A stretch of 64,000 bases of DNA, from assembly GCF_036181745.1 (NCBI RefSeq), contig NZ_CP108080.1, forward strand, positions 7,567,501 to 7,631,500. Direction: 5' to 3'. This DNA comes from Streptomyces sp. NBC_00259. GTDB taxonomy: Bacteria > Actinomycetota > Actinomycetes > Streptomycetales > Streptomycetaceae. Each line of letters opens with the position of its first letter. The stretch's first letter is position 1. Shown piece after piece: positions 59,915 to 64,000 of the stretch. Position numbers and translations under genes: made by a program. The notes below the pieces were generated by a model. That model had not been told where the DNA came from and did not search any database. It saw nothing but the letters and a program-made list of their open reading frames with translations.

Positions 59915-61519
59915 TCAGCGGGTCCCGGCGAGCTGCGCCGCCAGGACCCGGCGGTCCGCCTTGCCGTTCGGAGAGACCGGCATCGCGTCGAGGACATGGA
60001 CCTCGTCGGGGACCATGTAGGGCTGGAGCGTCCGCGAGCAGAACGCGATCAGGCGGCCGTCGTCCGGCGAGTCGGCCCTGTCCTGCGCCACGACGCAGGC
60101 CGCGAGCCGGGGTTCGTCCGCCGCGCGCTCGACCAGGACCACCACGGCCTCGGCGACCTGGGGGTGCTCCCGGAGCCGTCGTTCGATCTCGCCGAGTTCG
60201 ACGCGGTTGCCGCGGATCTGCACCTGGGAGTCCACGCGTCCGCAGAAGTACAGCTCGCCGTGCGGTCCCCGGTACGCCAAGTCGCCGGTACGCAGGACCA
60301 GTTGGCCCGAGCGAGGCTCGGCCGGGTCGGGCACCCGTGCGGCGGCCGACGCGGTGGGGTCGTCCCAGTAGGCGGTGAACAGGGCAGGGGTCCGCAGGTG
60401 GATCTCGCCCAGTGTGCCGGGCTCGTCGACCAGCCGGCCGGACTCGTCGACCAGCAGCATTTCGGCGCCCCGGTGGGCGTAGCCGATGGACAGCTTCTCC
60501 AGGTCCGCGGGCAGCGGCCGCGGCACGTCGGTGAAGGAGGCGGCCATCGACTCGGTCGCGCCGTAGCAGTTGATCAGCCGGGCCTGCGGCAGCAGCCTTT
60601 GGAGCTCGCGCAGTTCAGGCAGCGGGAAGTCCTCCCCGCAGAACAGCACGCCGCGGATCCCGGTGAGGCCGGCCAGCCGTTCGGGCAGGTGCCGCAGGGT
60701 CTGCCGCCAGATCGACGGCACGCCGTTGACCTGGGTGGCGCCGGTGTCGGCGAGGACCCGAAGGAAGCGGCTGGGCCAGCGCAGCAGGTTGCGCGGCACG
60801 GGTACCACGGCGGCGCCGCTGCCCAGGGCGAGGCCGATGTCGAGGAGCGAGAAGTCGAACTGGAGGGGCGAGGTGGTCGCGACCCGGTCCTGGGGGCCCA
60901 CGATGCCCTGCGACAGCATGCCCCGGTAGAACGAGACGACCGCCCGGTGGCTCATCACCACGCCTTTGGGGCGTCCGGTGCTGCCGGAGGTGAAGATCAT
61001 GTACGCGGTGTCGGTCGGGCAGAGTTCGGTCCGGCGGCGGGTCCGCGCCCGCGGCCGCCGCGCCACGCGCAGACGGCCGGAACCGAACCGGGCCGTCCCC
61101 GCCTGCTGCGGAAGGTGCTCCCGCGTTCCGTTCTCGGTCTGGAGGTGCAGGGCGGCCCCGGTGGCCTCCATGACGGTCTGCAGCCGCTCGTCGGGGGTCT
61201 CCGGGCTGACCGGTACGAACGGCAGGCCCGCCATCGAGCAGGCGAGGAACAGAGCGATGGCGTGGGCCGAGGTGTGGGATTCGAGGATGACGCGGTCCCC
61301 GATGTCGAGGCCGAGGGCGTCGAGGTCGGCGGCGTACGTCCGGGCGAGGTCGCGGAGTTCGCCGTACGTCGTGGTCCGCACGGTGTCATTGGCGACGAAC
61401 TCGGTGACGGCCGGGCTGTCGGGGGCCGTGTCCGCCGCGGACAGCAGGAAGGAGTGCAGCAGTGCGGGTCGGCCGGCGAGGGGACCTGCGGCGGTCCGGG
61501 TGGACGGTGACATGGTCAC
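59915..61519 (-). CDS. stand-alone adenylation enzyme 2
   Basis: 534 residues from a GTG at 61519 with AGGAGA eight bases upstream; ATG 61513 is the alternative. Core motifs: YMIFTSGSTGRPKGVVM (A3), INCYGATESMA (A5), GEIHLRTPALFTAYW, VLRTGDLAYRGPHGEL (A7), IRGNRVELGEIE (A8) and NGKADRRVLA (A10 Lys). No carrier domain is fused. The pocket begins FDFSLLDIG (Asp-Phe-Leu), unlike amino-acid codes I know, so an unusual amino or aryl acid is possible. It is more like DltA/aryl-acid ligases than module-embedded A domains. The gene is followed within 19 bp by the NTF2-like gene. Confidence 0.9.
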   Translation of the reverse strand: MTMSPSTRTAAGPLAGRPALLHSFLLSAADTAPDSPAVTEFVANDTVRTTTYGELRDLARTYAADLDALGLDIGDRVILESHTSAHAIALFLACSMAGLPFVPVSPETPDERLQTVMEATGAALHLQTENGTREHLPQQAGTARFGSGRLRVARRPRARTRRRTELCPTDTAYMIFTSGSTGRPKGVVMSHRAVVSFYRGMLSQGIVGPQDRVATTSPLQFDFSLLDIGLALGSGAAVVPVPRNLLRWPSRFLRVLADTGATQVNGVPSIWRQTLRHLPERLAGLTGIRGVLFCGEDFPLPELRELQRLLPQARLINCYGATESMAASFTDVPRPLPADLEKLSIGYAHRGAEMLLVDESGRLVDEPGTLGEIHLRTPALFTAYWDDPTASAAARVPDPAEPRSGQLVLRTGDLAYRGPHGELYFCGRVDSQVQIRGNRVELGEIERRLREHPQVAEAVVVLVERAADEPRLAACVVAQDRADSPDDGRLIAFCSRTLQPYMVPDEVHVLDAMPVSPNGKADRRVLAAQLAGTR

Positions 61520-61686
61520 GGGGTGGGTCTCCTGGGTCTGTGGTGGATGCTCCTATGGACGACAAGCCGCTGGAGCGAGGCCGGTTCCGGGTGAGGCGGC
61601 CGGCCGGCGTGCCGGTCGGCGCGCGGTGGATCCCGCGGCCGGCGAACCGGCTGAGGTGGGGCGGTCGGCGCGGCGCATGGTCGCTG

Positions 61687-62208
61687 TCACAGGGACGGGA
61701 ACTCCGCGGGCGGGAGCCGGTGTGCCTGGCCGTCCAGCAGGACCATCGGCGTGTCCGGGGTGCAGTCGGCGTACTCGGCGGTTCCGATCAGCAGGGTGTG
61801 GTCGAACGCCTCGACGGTGTCGCGGAGCCGGCAGACGACGGTGGCCGCGCAGCCGTCGAGCACCGGGACGCCGTCCGACCAGGAGTGGGCGACCCCGTCG
61901 AAGCGCCGGGCCGGGTCGCCGGTGGCGAAGCGCTGGGCGAGGGCCCGCTGCTCCCAGGACAGGGTGTTGACCGCGAAGGCGCCGCGGTCGCGGATCTCGC
62001 GGAGCGTCCGGCTCGCGCTGCGCAGCGACACGAGGACGCTCGCCGGGGAGAGCGACAGCGACAGGACGGCGTTGGCCGTGCACCCGGCGGGCCCGGTGTC
62101 CGTGGCCGTGGTGATCACCGTCACGAAGGTCGGGAAGCGTCCCATGACGCGCCGGAAGGTTCCCTGGTCCAGCAGGGATGCGGTGGGAAGGGTGGTCTCG
62201 ATGGTCAT
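61687..62208 (-). CDS. flavin reductase (FMN/FAD:NAD(P)H)
   Basis: 173 residues, flavin-reductase-like split-barrel fold: FRRVMGRFPTFVTVITT, GCTANAVLSLSLSPASVLVSLRSASRTL, GAFAVNTLSWEQRALAQRFA, and GTAEYADCTPDTPMVLLDG. Such enzymes supply reduced flavin to a separate monooxygenase, halogenase or N-oxygenase. No such oxygenase is in the window, but the gene running off the right edge or genes beyond it may be the partner. It is 12 bp after the adenylation gene 62,221, so it is co-transcribed with it. Confidence 0.93.
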   Translation of the reverse strand: MTIETTLPTASLLDQGTFRRVMGRFPTFVTVITTATDTGPAGCTANAVLSLSLSPASVLVSLRSASRTLREIRDRGAFAVNTLSWEQRALAQRFATGDPARRFDGVAHSWSDGVPVLDGCAATVVCRLRDTVEAFDHTLLIGTAEYADCTPDTPMVLLDGQAHRLPPAEFPSL

Positions 62209-62220
62209 GGTGTGTGCCTC

Positions 62221-63792
62221 TCAGGCCGCTTCCGGTCGGGACAGGGAGGCGACCAGGGCGACCCGGTCGACCTTTCCGTTGGCGTTCAGCGGCAGCGCGG
62301 GGGTGAACTCCACGGTGGCCGGCACCATGTAGGCGGGCAGCTTCGCGCGCAGGGCGCCGAGCAGTGCGGCCGGGTCCGCCGGGCCGCCGGTGCACAGGGC
62401 GTGCAGCACCGGCTCGCCCTTGCGGCCGGGTACGGCCAGGACGACGGCGTCGGTGACGCCGGGCTGCCGCATCAACAGGTGCTCGATCTCGCCGAGTTCG
62501 ACCCGGTAGCCGTGGATCTTCAGCTGGTGGTCGAGCCGGCCCAGGTGCACCAGCGTCCCGTCGACCTGCCTGACCCGGTCGCCGGTGCGGTACCAGTGGT
62601 CCGCGGTGACCGGCCCGCAGCCGTCGTACACGGTGGCCCGCCGACCGTCGAACGAGCAGAAGCGGCCGGTGTTGTCCTGCGGTGCGAGGTAGCCGGGGAA
62701 CCGCTGGCTGCCGCGTGCACACAACTCGCCCTCGTCGGCCGGGTGTCCGTCCTCGTCGAGGACCAGATACTCCTGGCCGGGGTACGCGGTGCCGATCGGC
62801 ACGGTGGCGTTGCCGGTGTCCGGCCAGTCGGCCGGGTCCGCCGGCAGCCGGTACTCGGTCCAGGTGACGGTCATCTCGGTGGGGCCGTAGATGTTCTCCA
62901 GCGTGCTGTTCGGGGCGGCGGCCGCCCAGGCCTCGGCGTGTGCCGTCTTGAGGGCTTCGCCGCAGAACAGGCTCCATCGGAGACCGGGCATGGCGCCGGG
63001 TTTCAGGGCACGCAGCCGCATCGCGATGGCCGCGACCGAGGGGACGGAGTTCCAGTGGGTGATCTGCCGCTCGTTGACGTAGCGCACCGGAGAGAGCACG
63101 TCGTTGCGGGTGGGCACGACGAGGGTGGCGCCCGAGCCCCAGGCGGCGAACATGTCGTACACCGACGGGTCGAAGGTGAGGTCGAAGGTCTGCGACACCC
63201 GGGCGCCGGGGCCGAGTCCGTAGCGGGGAATGACGTGGCTCAGGTAGGCGGCGACGTTGTCGTGGGTGACCGGGACGCCCTTGGGACGGCCGGTGGAGCC
63301 GGAGGTGAACAGGATGTACGCGAGGTCGCTGCCGGAGACGGCGCGCCCGGGCAGCTCCGGAGCGGTCGCGGCGGACCGGTCGAGAAGGTCCCGGTCGGTG
63401 AGCCGGATCACCGGGACGGGCAGCTCGTCCAGACCGGGCAGGCCGGCCTCGGCGACCACCAGATCGAGGCCGGCCTCCCGCGCCACGTCGCTGCTGCGGC
63501 CGATGGGGAAGGCCGGGTTGAGCGGCACCACCGTCGCGCCGAGCCGGCTGATCCCCAGATAGCCGGCGTATGCGAGGACGGAGCGCGAGGCGAGCAGTCC
63601 CACCCGGGCCGGCGGGCCGCCGTGCCCGGTGAGGACCGCCTCGGCGACGGATGCGGCAAGCGCGTCGAGGGCGGCGTAGGTGAGGTGGTGGCCGTCGACC
63701 TCCAGGGCGGTCACACCGTCCCCGTGGCGGTGCGCGGACCGCGCGAACCATTCGCCGAGCCGCGGTCGCGGCGCGTCGTCATGGGCGGACAT
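62221..63792 (-). CDS. stand-alone adenylation enzyme 3
   Basis: 523 residues, ATG at 63792 (TGATG overlap with the upstream stop). Core motifs: YILFTSGSTGRPKGVPV (A3), LTFDPSVYDMF (A4), ENIYGPTEMTVT (A5), HWYRTGDRVRQVDGTL (A7), IHGYRVELGEIE (A8) and NGKVDRVAL (A10). The SLFCGEAL and WNSVPSVAAIAMRLRALKPG segments resemble the RedM/PltF prolyl ligase and DltA groups, but the pocket (Asp-Pro-Tyr start) does not match the known proline code. It probably loads an amino acid on a free carrier for later oxidation. The flavin reductase is directly downstream. Confidence 0.92.
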   Translation of the reverse strand: MSAHDDAPRPRLGEWFARSAHRHGDGVTALEVDGHHLTYAALDALAASVAEAVLTGHGGPPARVGLLASRSVLAYAGYLGISRLGATVVPLNPAFPIGRSSDVAREAGLDLVVAEAGLPGLDELPVPVIRLTDRDLLDRSAATAPELPGRAVSGSDLAYILFTSGSTGRPKGVPVTHDNVAAYLSHVIPRYGLGPGARVSQTFDLTFDPSVYDMFAAWGSGATLVVPTRNDVLSPVRYVNERQITHWNSVPSVAAIAMRLRALKPGAMPGLRWSLFCGEALKTAHAEAWAAAAPNSTLENIYGPTEMTVTWTEYRLPADPADWPDTGNATVPIGTAYPGQEYLVLDEDGHPADEGELCARGSQRFPGYLAPQDNTGRFCSFDGRRATVYDGCGPVTADHWYRTGDRVRQVDGTLVHLGRLDHQLKIHGYRVELGEIEHLLMRQPGVTDAVVLAVPGRKGEPVLHALCTGGPADPAALLGALRAKLPAYMVPATVEFTPALPLNANGKVDRVALVASLSRPEAA

Positions 63793-64000
63793 CAGCGCTG
63801 TTCCTCCTTCTGTACGCGTGTCGTGGTCCGGATGAGGTCGTCGAAGGCCTTCGCGACGACTCCGGGGCGCGGGCGGCCCCGCTCGGCCGAGGTGACGGCG
63901 AAGCGGAGGGAGCGGGGAAGCTCCCCCCAGCTCGCCGCGGCGGCCTCCGCGGCCGCACGGGACACCGCGCCGGTGCGCGCCAGGAACTCCAGGCGGTGGC
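63792..64000 (-). CDS. unidentified protein, C-terminal part only, runs off right edge
   Basis: The minus strand is open from the right edge to a TGA at 63792-63794. About 68 residues are visible, reading HRLEFLARTGAVSRAAAEAA, SWGELPRSLRFAVTSAERG, VVAKAFDDLIRTTTR and a charged end. It is helical and Ala-rich. I cannot identify it from this tail. Because the next genes are an adenylation enzyme and a flavin reductase, a flavin-dependent oxidase/dehydrogenase for a carrier-bound amino acid is one possibility. The stop overlaps the next ATG by one base. Confidence 0.6.
   Translation of the reverse strand, partial: HRLEFLARTGAVSRAAAEAAAASWGELPRSLRFAVTSAERGRPRPGVVAKAFDDLIRTTTRVQKEEQR

Noticed and set aside
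62221..63792. Reading adenylation enzyme 3 as a prolyl ligase of a pyrrole pathway
   Set aside because: Framework segments resemble RedM/PltF, but the pocket does not give the known proline code and the adjacent partial gene does not show an acyl-CoA dehydrogenase C-terminus.

Overview
The window is high-GC actinomycete DNA, almost certainly Streptomyces. The evidence is the third-position GC bias, frequent GTG starts, twin-arginine secreted enzymes, AfsR-type and HTH/MarR-type regulators, CspA-type cold-shock proteins and a large NRPS/PKS locus. No tRNA, rRNA or CRISPR array was seen.

Left part (1-34,270) is accessory and housekeeping DNA. It opens with a polysaccharide-degradation locus: an alpha-L-rhamnosidase running off the left edge and a divergent PL8 lyase, with a perfect LacI-type operator between them. 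Next come a methyltransferase, a secreted EEP-fold hydrolase, an IS982-type transposase remnant, a nucleotide-pocket protein, an orphan propeller-like protein, a GNAT enzyme and an alpha/beta hydrolase. These are followed by a DUF4097 protein with its probable HTH/MarR-type regulator, a PhoD phosphatase with extra domains, an EF-hand protein, a BtrH-like protein, two divergent near-identical cold-shock genes with matching structured leaders, a TerD-domain protein, a secreted NLP (NPP1) protein and a decayed stretch with two mosaic pseudogenes. A three-gene module (small Cys protein, membrane protein, 14-repeat TPR-CHAT protease) looks like a conflict or defence system. A methyltransferase, a CPA2 antiporter and a DUF3040 protein close this part.

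Right part (34,271-64,000) is a natural-product locus, nearly all on the minus strand. Read in the direction of transcription it holds: an unidentified partial gene, a free adenylation enzyme, a flavin reductase, a second free adenylation enzyme, an NTF2-like protein, an AfsR-like SARP regulator, a LysR regulator, a free carrier protein, a C-A-T NRPS, a third free adenylation enzyme, a Sfp-type phosphopantetheinyl transferase, two type II thioesterases, a DUF427 protein and a 4,229-residue megasynthase. The megasynthase reads FAAL-ACP-KS-AT-KR-ACP-C-A-PCP-C and ends in a domain that matches cyanobacterial acyl-ACP reductase (AAR), not a thioesterase or SDR-type reductase. This is the most unusual feature of the window: it suggests reductive release of an acyl-peptide as an aldehyde. 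A small secreted peptide with three 18-residue DTPWP repeats is encoded tail-to-tail with the SARP gene.

The cluster continues past the right edge, so the product cannot be named. A perfect hairpin between the DUF427 gene and the megasynthase suggests the megasynthase is transcribed separately. Whether the FAAL/PKS/NRPS gene and the discrete-domain genes make one product or belong to two adjacent clusters is open.
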